Origin: Microbispora rosea subsp. aerata
GTDB taxonomy: Bacteria > Actinomycetota > Actinomycetes > Streptosporangiales > Streptosporangiaceae
Reading direction: 5' to 3'
NCBI RefSeq assembly: GCF_014647835.1
Contig: NZ_BMPY01000026.1
Coordinates: forward strand, 1-64,000
Length of the DNA: 64,000 nt
Part shown: piece by piece, positions 43,340 through 53,607 of the stretch
Position numbering within the stretch: the stretch's first letter is position 1
How the letters are laid out: each line of letters starts with the position of its first letter
Position numbers and translations under genes: made by a program
Notes under the pieces: generated by a model
Told to the model about the DNA's origin: nothing
The model's database searches: none
The model's input: the letters and a program-made list of their open reading frames with translations, nothing else

Positions 43340-44406
43340 AGACGACCGAACTGCCGGCCGTCGGACGAGGCGGCGGCGTGCGCGCGGCACGGCCGGCGAC
43401 CGCCGGCCCGGTGACCGTCCGGTGGAGAAGCCTGGCCGTGGGGGCCGGCTGCCTGCTGCTCGCGTTCGTCTTCGGCGTGCTCGCGGTCGGCGGCGGCGAC
43501 TATCCGATGAGCCCCTCCGACGTCGTACGCACCATCCTGGGCGGCGGCAGCCCGGCGGAGAACTTCATCGTGCATGAGCTCCGCCTGCCCCGCGTGGTCA
43601 CCGCGCTGCTCGTCGGCGCGGCCCTCGCACTGGGCGGCGCGATCTTCCAGTCGCTCGTACGCAACCCGCTGGGCAGCCCCGACCTGCTCGGGTTCACTCA
43701 GGGCTCGGCGGCGGGGGCGCTCCTCGTTGTCGTCGCCGGGGGCGGCAGCGCGGCGCTCGCGGGCGGCGCGGTGCTCGGCGGCGTCGTCACCGGCGTGGTC
43801 ATCTACGCGCTGGCCTGGCGCGGCGGCCTGCACGGGCACCGCCTCGTGCTGGTGGGCATCGGCGCCACCGCGATCCTCACCGGCGTCAACGGCTACCTGC
43901 TGACCCGGGGACGGCTGATGGAGGCGGCGCGGGCCATGCTGTGGCTCACCGGCAGCCTCGACGGGCGCGGCTGGGAGGACGTCTTCCCGCTGCTGGCCGC
44001 GATGGCGGTGGCGGTGCCGGTGGTGCTGCTCGGCTGCGCCCGCCCGCTGGCGATCACGGAGATGGGCGACGACCTGGCGCGCGGCCTCGGCGTACGGGTC
44101 CAGGGGCTGCGGCTGACCCTGGTGGCGGCGGCGGTGCTGCTCACCTCCCTGGCGGCGGCCGCCGCCGGGCCCGTGTCGTTCGTCGCGCTCACCGCCCCGC
44201 ACCTGGCCAGGCGGATGACCGGGGCGCCCGGGCCCAACCTGCTCGCCGCGACCTGCACCGGCGCGGCGCTGCTGACCGGCGCCGACCTGGCCGCGCAGCG
44301 GCTGTTCGCGGGCCATCAACTGCCCGTCGGGGTGGTGACGGGGGTGCTCGGCGGCGGCTACCTCGTCTGGCTGCTCGCCGCCCAGCGGAAGGCGGGACGC
44401 ATATGA
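43336..44406 (+). CDS. FecCD-type siderophore ABC permease 2
   Basis: The 356-residue second subunit has HELRLPRVVTALLVGAALAL, QSLVRNPLGSPDLLGFTQGS and GPVSFVALTAPHLARRMTG. The GTG at 43336 overlaps the first permease stop, and its own stop overlaps the ATPase start (ATGA). It forms the membrane heterodimer of the importer. Confidence 0.9.
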   Translation: MKTTELPAVGRGGGVRAARPATAGPVTVRWRSLAVGAGCLLLAFVFGVLAVGGGDYPMSPSDVVRTILGGGSPAENFIVHELRLPRVVTALLVGAALALGGAIFQSLVRNPLGSPDLLGFTQGSAAGALLVVVAGGGSAALAGGAVLGGVVTGVVIYALAWRGGLHGHRLVLVGIGATAILTGVNGYLLTRGRLMEAARAMLWLTGSLDGRGWEDVFPLLAAMAVAVPVVLLGCARPLAITEMGDDLARGLGVRVQGLRLTLVAAAVLLTSLAAAAAGPVSFVALTAPHLARRMTGAPGPNLLAATCTGAALLTGADLAAQRLFAGHQLPVGVVTGVLGGGYLVWLLAAQRKAGRI

Positions 44407-45269
44407 CCGAAATGATCGTGGACAGGAACGCAATGGCAGTCATGCACGAGGACAGGCCGCGCCTGAGCGGCAGCGCGCTGACCCTCTCCTACGACAAGAG
44501 AGTCGTCGCCGAGGGCCTCGACGTCGCCATCCCCGACGAGTCGTTCACCGTGATCATCGGGCCGAACGCCTGCGGCAAGTCCACGCTGCTGCGGGCGCTC
44601 GCGCGCACCCTCCGGCCCGCCGCCGGGACGGTGCTGCTCGACGGGCACGACATCACCTCCCTGCCCGCGCGGAAGGTCGCCAAGACCCTCGGCCTGCTGC
44701 CCCAGACGTCCGTCGCGCCCGACGGCATCACGGTCGCCGAGCTGGTCGGCCGCGGGCGCTACCCCCACCAGCGGCTGCTGCGCCAGTGGTCGGCCGACGA
44801 CGAGCGGGTCGTACGCGAGTCGATGGAGGCCACCGGGGTCGCCGACCTGGCCGGACGCCTGGTCGACGAGCTGTCCGGGGGCCAGCGCCAGCGCGTGTGG
44901 ATCGCGATGGCGCTGGCCCAGGAGACGCCGCTGCTGCTCCTGGACGAGCCGACGACCTACCTGGACATCGCCCACCAGATCGAGGTGCTCGACCTGTGCG
45001 CCCGGCTGCACGAGGAGCGCGGGCGCACGCTCGTGGCGGTGCTGCACGACCTCAACCAGGCCGCCCGCTACGCCACCCATCTCATCGCGATGCGCGACGG
45101 CCGGGTCGTGGCCGCGGGCCCGCCCGGAGAGGTGATGACCGCCGATCTGGTCGAGGAGGTCTTCCGGCTGCCGTGCCGGGTGATCGACGACCCCGAGACC
45201 GGCACCCCGCTGGTCGTCCCCACCGCCCGCCGCCGCGCCGTGGCCCCGAACGGGGTGCCGGCGCGGTGA
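44403..45269 (+). CDS. Siderophore ABC transporter ATP-binding protein
   Basis: The 288-residue ATPase has Walker A GPNACGKSTLL, signature ELSGGQRQRVWIAMALAQ, Walker B LLLLDEPTTYLD and switch His in LHDLNQAARYA. Typical of FecE/FepC. It is ATGA-coupled to permease 2 and ends in a GTGA that may start a small ORF. Confidence 0.92.
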   Translation: MTEMIVDRNAMAVMHEDRPRLSGSALTLSYDKRVVAEGLDVAIPDESFTVIIGPNACGKSTLLRALARTLRPAAGTVLLDGHDITSLPARKVAKTLGLLPQTSVAPDGITVAELVGRGRYPHQRLLRQWSADDERVVRESMEATGVADLAGRLVDELSGGQRQRVWIAMALAQETPLLLLDEPTTYLDIAHQIEVLDLCARLHEERGRTLVAVLHDLNQAARYATHLIAMRDGRVVAAGPPGEVMTADLVEEVFRLPCRVIDDPETGTPLVVPTARRRAVAPNGVPAR

Positions 45270-45478
45270 CGGCCGCGAGGATCACACCCACGACGGCGGA
45301 AGCGGAGCATCGGTTGCCGGGGCCTTCGCACCGGGCGGCGGGGCCCCGGCGCGGAGCGGCACAGCCCTCGGACCACCTGCCGGAGCACCGGTCGCCGGGT
45401 CGTCGGTCGCCGGGTCGTCGGGTGTCGGGGCGCTGGGTGCCGGGGGCGCTCGCCTGTGTGCCGGGGGCGTCGTCGTGA
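45266..45478 (+). CDS. Possible 70-residue ORF bridging ATPase and acylase genes
   Basis: A GTG at 45266 overlaps the ATPase stop, and the ORF's TGA (45476-45478) overlaps the GTG of the acylase gene, so it forms GTGA junctions on both sides. The product is Pro/Arg/Gly-rich with a RSPGRRSPGRRVSG repeat and no recognisable domain. It may be translated only to keep coupling, or may be chance in a repeat-rich linker. Confidence 0.35.
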   Translation: MTAARITPTTAEAEHRLPGPSHRAAGPRRGAAQPSDHLPEHRSPGRRSPGRRVSGRWVPGALACVPGASS

Positions 45479-48069
45479 GCGTTCGCGTGTATCGGGACGA
45501 CTGGGGCATCCCTCACCTGCGGGCGGACGATCCGTACGAACTGGCCTTCGCGCAGGGGCGGGTGACGGCCCTGGACCGGGCCTGGCAGATCGAGGTGGAG
45601 CGGCGCCGGGCCACCGGCACGTCGGCGGCGGTCCTCGGGCCGGACGCCGTGCCCTGGGACCGCTTCGCCCGGCAGGTCCGCCTGGCCGACACCGCCCAGC
45701 GCTGCCTGCACGCGCTGGACGACGACACGGCGCGCTGGGTGAGCGCCTATGCGGACGGCGTCAACGCCGGGCTCCCCGAAGGCGCGCGCCGCGCACCGCA
45801 GTTCGCCGCGACAGGGCTCCCAGCGGCACGGCCAGAAGCCACAGAGCCCGAAAGCACACACTCCGACCACGCCGTACCGGAGCCAAAAACGCCGGGGCTG
45901 CGAACGGCACGGCCAGAAACCATAAAGCCCGAACCCACACGCTCCGAGGCCGCAGACCACGCCGTACCGGATCCAAAAACGCCGCGGCCGCGAACGGCAC
46001 GGCCCGAAGCATCGGGACGCTCCGCGGCAGGCGCGGGCATTGCCGACCCGGCCGGCCCCGGTGCCGCCGGGGTCGCGGTGGGGAGGTGGGAGCCGTGGAC
46101 GCCGCTGGCGATCTGGTTGTCCCACCACATCCTCTTCGCGTACTTCCCGGCCAAGCTGTGGCGTGAGGCGGTGGCCGAACGGCTGGGCCCGGACGCGGTC
46201 GCGCTGTTCGCGACCGACGGGCCGGGCACCTCGGGCAGCAACGGCTGGCTGGTGCCCCCGGATCGCACCACCACCGGCGCGGCCCTGATCGCGGGCGACC
46301 CCCACCGGTTCATCGAGGACCCCGGTTTCTACCAGCAGATCCGCCTCGCCTGCCCGGAGTTCGACGTGGTCGGGCTGGCCGTGCCGGGCGTCCCGGGCAT
46401 CGCCCACTTCGGGCACGCCGGCTCGGTCGCCTGGGCGATCACCAACGCCATGTCCGACTATCACGACCTCTACCGCGAACGGCTGCGGCGCGTGGACGGC
46501 CGTGTCGAGGCGCTGGGGCCGGACGGCTGGCGTCCCTGCGACGTCCGCGTCGAGGTCGTCGAGGTGGCGGGGGACCGGCCGGTCGAGGTCGAGGTCATCG
46601 AGACCGACCGCGGCCCGATCGTCATGCCCGGCGTGCCCGGCCAGGGCGGGTCCGGCCCGACGGGTCCGGGCCACGGGGAAACGGCCGCCGAAGGTCCTGA
46701 TCACGCGCACCCGCGCGAGGACGGTGTGTCGGACGGCGCTCGAAACCACGCGCAGGAGGCCGTGCGAGACCACGCGCAGGACACCGTGCGGGACCACGAG
46801 CGGGAAGCCGTGCGAGACCACGCGCGGGACACCGTGGGGGGAACCGTGCGGGACCACGCTTGGGAGGCCGCGCGGGAGGACACGTGGGAGGCGCTGAGCC
46901 TGCGCTATCCGCCCCGGGTGCGGCGTGACCTGGGGTTCGCGGCGCTGCCGGCGCTGCTGCGGGCGAGGACCGTCGCCGACGTGGACCGGGCACTCGACCA
47001 CTGGGCCGAGCCCGTCAACGTCGTGCTCGCCGCGGACGTCGACGGCGGGCTGCTGCACCGGGTCGCCGGTGTCGTGCCCGTACGCCACCCGGACAACGGG
47101 CTGCGGACCGTCCCCGCCTGGGAGCCGGAGCACGAGTGGAGCGGGAACTACGCGCCGCTGCCACGCCGCGCGGTCTCCGGCATCACCGTCATGGCCAACG
47201 AGCGGGCGCTCTCCGCGCCGCTCGGCGTCGAGTTCGCCCCGCCGTACCGCGCCGCCCGGATCAGGAGCCTGCTCGACGGCTCGCCGCGCTGGTCGGCGGC
47301 GGACATGGCGACCGTCCACACCGACACCCTGCTGCCGAGCGCCGGCCCTCTCCTGGACCTGCTCGCCGGGTTGGACGGGCTCGGCCACGAGGCCGTACGC
47401 CTGCGGGACCGGCTGGTCGGCTGGGACCGGCGCATGGACGCCGGCAGCACCGACGCGGCAGCCTACGCCGAGGTCCGGGCGGAGGTGGTGCGGCGGCTGG
47501 CGGCCCACCCCGCCCTGGCCACCCTCGCCGGGCTCGCCGCCGAGGCTCCCGAGATCTTCCGGCCGTACCTCGCGCTCGCGCCTCGTGTCGCGTACGCCCT
47601 GGAGAGCCTGCTGACGACCGACCGGCTGCCCGGCCTGGACCGGGCCGCACTGGAAGACCTGGCCCGGGCGGCGCTTGAGGACGTGGCGGCACGCGGCGAG
47701 GCGACCGGCGTCCGGTGGGGCGACCTGCACCGGCTCGACCCCTGGCGGGCGGTGCCGTTCCCGGCGCCGTCCGTGGACGAACGGCCTGACGTGGACACGG
47801 CGGACGCGAGGCCGGCGGGCGACCACGACTGCGTGCTGTCCACGTCGAGCGTGCCCGGCGTCACCCACCACTTCGCCCGGGGGCCGGCGGCCCGCTACGT
47901 GTGGGACCTGTCCCGGCGCGACGGAAGTCTGTGGATCGTCCCGTTCGGCGCGAGCGGCGTGCCCGGTGACCCCCACTGGCATGACCAGCACCCGCTGTGG
48001 CTGCGCGGCGAACTCGCGCCGGTTGTCACGGACTGGGACAAACTCACCGAGGAGCAGCATGACCACTGA
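45475..48069 (+). CDS. Penicillin acylase family Ntn-hydrolase with two repeat insertions
   Basis: The 864-residue amidohydrolase begins VRVYRDDWGIPHLRADDPYE, the usual start of the family. The autocatalytic junction is GTSGSNGWLVPP (nucleophile Ser about 257), where the alpha chain and beta chain would be cut. Two low-complexity insertions interrupt it: residues about 112-190 (two copies of a TARPExxxPExT/DHAVPxPKTP unit) and about 415-465 (DHAxxxVR-type heptads from 21-bp DNA units). Neither contains catalytic residues. It lies in the siderophore locus, so it may deacylate aryl- or acyl-ferrioxamine or an acyl-homoserine lactone. It starts with GTG inside a GTGA junction. Confidence 0.82.
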   Translation: MSVRVYRDDWGIPHLRADDPYELAFAQGRVTALDRAWQIEVERRRATGTSAAVLGPDAVPWDRFARQVRLADTAQRCLHALDDDTARWVSAYADGVNAGLPEGARRAPQFAATGLPAARPEATEPESTHSDHAVPEPKTPGLRTARPETIKPEPTRSEAADHAVPDPKTPRPRTARPEASGRSAAGAGIADPAGPGAAGVAVGRWEPWTPLAIWLSHHILFAYFPAKLWREAVAERLGPDAVALFATDGPGTSGSNGWLVPPDRTTTGAALIAGDPHRFIEDPGFYQQIRLACPEFDVVGLAVPGVPGIAHFGHAGSVAWAITNAMSDYHDLYRERLRRVDGRVEALGPDGWRPCDVRVEVVEVAGDRPVEVEVIETDRGPIVMPGVPGQGGSGPTGPGHGETAAEGPDHAHPREDGVSDGARNHAQEAVRDHAQDTVRDHEREAVRDHARDTVGGTVRDHAWEAAREDTWEALSLRYPPRVRRDLGFAALPALLRARTVADVDRALDHWAEPVNVVLAADVDGGLLHRVAGVVPVRHPDNGLRTVPAWEPEHEWSGNYAPLPRRAVSGITVMANERALSAPLGVEFAPPYRAARIRSLLDGSPRWSAADMATVHTDTLLPSAGPLLDLLAGLDGLGHEAVRLRDRLVGWDRRMDAGSTDAAAYAEVRAEVVRRLAAHPALATLAGLAAEAPEIFRPYLALAPRVAYALESLLTTDRLPGLDRAALEDLARAALEDVAARGEATGVRWGDLHRLDPWRAVPFPAPSVDERPDVDTADARPAGDHDCVLSTSSVPGVTHHFARGPAARYVWDLSRRDGSLWIVPFGASGVPGDPHWHDQHPLWLRGELAPVVTDWDKLTEEQHDH

Positions 48070-48643
48070 GGCGCACACCCCGGCCTCCGCGCGGCGCGAG
48101 GCCGTATGGGAGCAGACGGTCGAAGGCTTCGGCACCGTCCGCGTCGTCCCGGTGGACCCGCCGGCCGACGTCGATCTGATCCACTCCTGGGTCACCGAGG
48201 AGCGGGCCCGTTTCTGGGGCATGCTCGACGCCGGCCGCGAACGCGTGCTGGAGATCTACGACTACATCGACGGCCTCGACACCCACCACGCCTATCTCGT
48301 CCACCGCGACGACCGGCCGGTGGCGCTCTTCCAGACGTACGAGCCCGAGGCCGACCCGGTCGGGGAGTGCTACGACGTCCAGCCGGGCGACTTCGGGATC
48401 CACCTGCTCCTGGCGCCGGCGGCCGGGGATGGCGAGCGCGGCTTCACCGCCGCCCTGCTGTCGGTGCTCCTCGCGTACGCGTTCTCCGACCCGCGCCACA
48501 CCCGCATCGTGGTCGAGCCGGACGCCCGCAACGACAAGATGATCGCCCGGATGCTGCGCACCGGCTTCACCCTCGGGCCCCAGATCGACATGCCGGAAAA
48601 GCGGGCCCAGCTCTGCTTCCTCACCCGAGACGACTACCGCTGA
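48059..48643 (+). CDS. IucB-like GNAT acetyltransferase of the siderophore locus
   Basis: The 194-residue GNAT is a paralogue of DesC (LIHSWVTEERARFWGMLDAG, RIVVEPDARNDKMIARMLRT). A second siderophore acyltransferase could give a different acyl group. GAGGAG lies before the ATG, which overlaps the acylase end by 11 bp. Confidence 0.87.
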   Translation: MTTEAHTPASARREAVWEQTVEGFGTVRVVPVDPPADVDLIHSWVTEERARFWGMLDAGRERVLEIYDYIDGLDTHHAYLVHRDDRPVALFQTYEPEADPVGECYDVQPGDFGIHLLLAPAAGDGERGFTAALLSVLLAYAFSDPRHTRIVVEPDARNDKMIARMLRTGFTLGPQIDMPEKRAQLCFLTRDDYR

Positions 48644-48658
48644 GACCAAGGAGTGCGA

Positions 48659-49366
48659 GTGCTGCTCGACACGCTTACCGATCATCTCGAAGGCCTCGCG
48701 GCGCAGCGGGACGGCGTGCTGGGGGTCCTGCCCGGGCTGATCGCCGACGACTCCCCCGGCTGGATCCCCGCCGCCTCCCTCGTGCGGGAGCCGTACGAGG
48801 GGCTGCTCGCGCTGGTGGACGCGACGGCCGCCCAGTGGAGCGCGCCGCGGCACGTGGCGGCGGCGCTGCTGTGGAAGACCTACGGCTACTGGCACACGAT
48901 GCCGATGGCCCTTGGCTGGGCGCTCGGCCGCCGGGTGCCGCTGATGCGCCTGGAAGACACCCTGGTCAAGCCGTCCGCGGCCGGCGTGACCGTGGCGGCG
49001 TCGCGGGTGACCGTGGCCGTGCTGCCCGGCGACCCGCTGGCCGGGGCCGACGGCACGATCGTCGTGCCCGATCTCGGAGCGGCCATCAGGGACGCGCTCC
49101 TGGAGAGCCAGTATCCGCTCATCAGGGCGCTCAGCGCCACGACCAAGGTGGGCGAGCGCACCCTGTGGGGCTCCACCGCCGAGGCGATCGCCCACCCGCT
49201 GCTCACGCTCGGGTCCTTCGACGAGGCGGCCCGGCTGCTGGAGGAGATCGGGCCGCCCGTGGCCGGGCTGGTCGTGCCCGACGGCGACGGATATCGCCGC
49301 CGCACGTGCTGCCTGTGGGTCACGCTGCCCGACGCCGACCCCTGCTCCACCTGCTGCGTCTGCTGA
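48659..49366 (+). CDS. FhuF-like siderophore-iron reductase
   Basis: The 235-residue protein matches the ferric iron reductase family with the C-terminal [2Fe-2S] motif CSTCCVC (last residues, preceded by RRRTCCLWVTLPDADP). It reduces Fe(III) in the cytoplasm to release it from ferrioxamine. AAGGAG five bases upstream selects the GTG at 48659 rather than 48653. Last gene of the uptake operon. Confidence 0.9.
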   Translation: MLLDTLTDHLEGLAAQRDGVLGVLPGLIADDSPGWIPAASLVREPYEGLLALVDATAAQWSAPRHVAAALLWKTYGYWHTMPMALGWALGRRVPLMRLEDTLVKPSAAGVTVAASRVTVAVLPGDPLAGADGTIVVPDLGAAIRDALLESQYPLIRALSATTKVGERTLWGSTAEAIAHPLLTLGSFDEAARLLEEIGPPVAGLVVPDGDGYRRRTCCLWVTLPDADPCSTCCVC

Positions 49367-49434
49367 GCCGCGACCCCGCCGGGGTCTTCACCGGCCCGGC
49401 GGGCCGGACCGGCCGCGACCCGAGGCCGACGCTC

Positions 49435-49518
49435 ACCGCGTACGGAGGTTGCGGGTCGTGCCGTCGGCGATGGCCCGGAGCTTGTCCGGGTTGGCGACGT
49501 TGTGAATGGCGGTGATCA
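49435..49518 (-). pseudogene. SigJ-like sigma factor, C-terminal fragment
   Basis: A minus-strand frame reads LITAIHNVANPDKLRAIADG and ends at the stop 49435-49437. This matches the last residues of SigJ/ECF41-type sigma factors (xITAIHxVxNPDKL). The rest is absent. Confidence 0.55.
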
Positions 49519-49677
49519 GGCCCGGGCGGTGGGGAGCACGGACGGGGCTCCGCCGCGCGGCGGGTGCCGCGCGGGAGCCCGGCGGCGGGATGTTCGCCGT
49601 GTCGATGCGCTCAAAGGGCCGACCGCACGATTCGCACCGCCATGGCGGCCTTGCCCACGCGGAACGTCCCGTTCAGC
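49519..49677. other. Intergenic, no gene seen
   Basis: Between the sigma-factor fragment and the next small ORF I see no start-stop frame with good support. Confidence 0.3.
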
Positions 49678-49893
49678 TCACGCGTCGAGCCCGGACCGGG
49701 TCCGTTCCGGCGCGGCGGACCCCTCGCGGCGTACGGCGGCGGCCCGGGCGGCGAGGAGCACGGACAGGGCCTCGCAGTCGTCCGGGGTGAGCGGCGCGAA
49801 GGGAAGCAGATAGAGCCTGCCCCCGGGACCGTCGACCAGCTCGACCGGCAGGGAACGGGCAGGCACCTCGATCGGCGCGGTGGTGGTGGTCAT
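49678..49893 (-). CDS. Small hypothetical protein (71 residues)
   Basis: The product TTTTAPIEVPARSLPVELVD ... YLLPFAPLTPDDCEALSVLL looks like a compact helical protein with plausible codon use, and one Cys. The ribosome site is weak. I do not recognise it. It is surrounded by gene debris, so it could be a remnant. Confidence 0.45.
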   Translation of the reverse strand: MTTTTAPIEVPARSLPVELVDGPGGRLYLLPFAPLTPDDCEALSVLLAARAAAVRREGSAAPERTRSGLDA

Positions 49894-49963
49894 GATGAGA
49901 CCGATTCTTCCGCACGCCACCGACATTCCGGCCCTCCGGCGACCGGGCTCCGCGCCGCGGCGG

Positions 49964-50125
49964 TTACAGCACGAAGCGGTAGCCCATGCCCGGCTCGGTG
50001 ATCAGGCGGACGGGACCGGGTGGGCTCCTCCACCAGCTTGCGCCTGAGCTGGGCCATGTACTGCCGCAGGTAGTGCGTCTCCTTCACGTGCCGTACGCCC
50101 ACACCTCGGTCAGCAACTCAGCAAC
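49964..50125 (-). pseudogene. KdpE-like response regulator, frameshifted C-terminus
   Basis: The minus strand encodes pieces of the OmpR-type winged helix in different frames: LLTEVWAYGT, then ETHYLRQYMAQLRRKLVEE, then LITEPGMGYRFVL and a stop. Two frameshifts and loss of the receiver domain make it a clear pseudogene. The sequence resembles KdpE. Confidence 0.75.
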
Positions 50126-50177
50126 GCGCCGATCCCGACGAGGAACATGACGGGAGTGCGCCAGGTGTCGCCGGCGA

Positions 50178-50858
50178 GAGCTCGACGCGGCGGACGCCGT
50201 CATCCGACGCGACGCGGTCGCCGACGCGCTCAGGGGACGCACGCTCGTGAACCTGACCGCCGACACGCCCGAACGTGCCCGGAGCACCGCGGCCTGGGCG
50301 GCCGAGCACGGCATCGGATATCTCGATGGCGCGATCATGACGCCGACCACGACCATAGGCACCCCGGCCGCGGTGTTCCTCCACTGCGGTCCCGAGGAGC
50401 TTTACCGGCGGCACCGGCCGGTGCTGGACGTCCTCGGCGGCACGCACACCCATCTCGGGGAGGAGATCGGCCGTGCGGCGGCCTTCGACATCGCACTGCT
50501 CGACGTCTTCTGGACCGCGATGGCGGGCTACGCGCACGCGCTGGCGGTGGCGCGGGCCGAGGGAGTGAGCGCGCGGGAGCTGGCGCCGTTCGCCAAGGGC
50601 ATCGGCGCGATCATCCCGCCCATCTTCGAGCAGGCGGCGGCGGAAGTGGACAGCGGCGGGTTCTCAGGCGAGGGCAACCCGATCACCTCGGCGGCTTCGT
50701 CCATGGCCCACATCGTGCACACCTCCGAGGCGCACGGCATCGACGCGAGTGTGATGCGCGCGGCCGAGGGCTGGGCACGCCGCGCCATCGGGCAGGGCCA
50801 TGGGACCGACGGATTCATCCGGATCACCGAGATCTTGAATCCCCGCGTCCGCGTCTAG
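50178..50858 (+). pseudogene. Imine reductase-like NAD(P)-dependent oxidoreductase, 5'-truncated
   Basis: The frame reads ALRGRTLVNLTADTPERARS, GYLDGAIMTPTTTIGTPAAV and continues to TDGFIRITEILN, which match the middle and C-terminal domains of imine reductase/beta-hydroxyacid dehydrogenase proteins. The N-terminal Rossmann GxGxxG half is missing; the breakpoint is close to the KdpE fragment. A 203-residue ORF from GTG 50247 could be translated but would lack cofactor binding. Confidence 0.75.
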
Positions 50859-51314
50859 CGCGTCGTCCACCACCATTCACGTAGTGAAGGGAGCGGAGCG
50901 GACGAGAGCGAAGACCGCAGCGAAAGCCCGGCGAAGCGGGCTTCGCGAGGACCGAAGGCTTCCTGTCGGCGCAGCGACAGACCCAGCAAGGTTTGTGAAC
51001 ACCCCACTCGGTGGTCTTCTCCGGTCGGACCTTTCGAGGTCGCCGTCTGACCTGTCTTCGACGGTTGCCGTCTGATCTGTCTTCGACCATTCGGGTGCCA
51101 GCCCGCTTTCCAAGCCGCTTGGGCGGCGGACCGGCTCCGGCCCCAGCGTCTTGTCGCCGGAGCCGGGAGCGGAAGGTGCGGCTGTGTCACGTGCTGGGCT
51201 CGCCTTGCTGAACGCCCCGCGCTGAGCTGACCCTGCTGGGCTCAACTTGCTGAACGCCTGTGCTGGGTTCACGTGCCGGGCGGCCCGGCGTGCCGGGCGG
51301 CCTGGTCGTGGGTG
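50859..51314. repeat. Intergenic region with short direct repeats
   Basis: No gene is evident. It holds a 25-bp direct repeat (TCGCCGTCTGACCTGTCTTC type, 51040-51062 and 51065-51087) and a 42-bp-period repeat of TGCTGGGCTCGCCTTGCTGA type (51192-51216, 51234-51258). The latter lies just beyond the argG stop. Confidence 0.6.
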
Positions 51315-52889
<1,575 letters not shown>

Positions 52890-52911
52890 TCACGGGTGTG
52901 AAGGAGGTCCC

Positions 52912-53379
52912 GTGACCACGATCGGGCTGCGACCGGCCACAGACGCCGACTACGAGTTCTGCTTCCAGTTGCACAAGGCCGCCATGGGCGACGTCGTCGC
53001 CGCGATCTGGGGATGGGACGAGCAGGACCAGCGGGACCATCACGCGCACGTGTTCGACCCCGCGAACACGCGGATCGTCACAGCCGACGGAGCCGACGTC
53101 GGCATGCTCAGCGTCGATCACGGCCCCACGGAGATCTACCTGGGCCGGATCGAGATCCTTCCCGAATATCAGGGACGTGGCATCGGCACCCACCTCATCA
53201 CCGAGCTCCTGCGTCAAGCCGATCGGCAGGGACACGACCTGGTCTTGGACGTGCTGGCGGTCAACCACCGCGCTCACGCTCTCTACCGGCGCCTCGGCCT
53301 GCGGGACGTCGAACGCCACGGCGACGGCGACATCAAGATCAGGATGCGCTACCGCGGCCGTACGGACGACCGCGTCTGA
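52912..53379 (+). CDS. GNAT family N-acetyltransferase
   Basis: The 155-residue acetyltransferase has the acetyl-CoA loop LPEYQGRGIGTHLITELL (about residues 80-97) and the C-terminal VLAVNHRAHALYRRLGLRDV. AAGGAGG precedes the GTG at 52912. The substrate cannot be predicted. Confidence 0.88.
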   Translation: MTTIGLRPATDADYEFCFQLHKAAMGDVVAAIWGWDEQDQRDHHAHVFDPANTRIVTADGADVGMLSVDHGPTEIYLGRIEILPEYQGRGIGTHLITELLRQADRQGHDLVLDVLAVNHRAHALYRRLGLRDVERHGDGDIKIRMRYRGRTDDRV

Positions 53380-53443
53380 CAGATCACGACCCTGCCGTGC
53401 GTGGCGTTGCCGTCGCCCCGAAAGGGGCTGGGCGCGCACGGCC

Positions 53444-53597
53444 GGGCGTGACCTGAAACCTGCCGACCGCGGCGGGGAGATCCACGGCAGCGACGGCCCC
53501 GTGAGCCGGGCGGGCGTGACCTGAAACCTGCGACCGCGGCGGGGAGATCACACCGCGGCGACGGCCCCGCGAGCCGGGCGGGCGTGACCCGAACCCC
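53444..53597. repeat. 68-bp tandem repeat, about 2.3 copies
   Basis: Units beginning GGGCGTGACC start at 53444, 53512 and 53580. The first two are nearly identical and contain CGCGGCGGGGAGATC and GCGACGGCCCC. The third is cut off near the znuB stop. No gene uses it. Confidence 0.8.
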
Positions 53598-53607
53598 CGC
53601 CGTCGCC

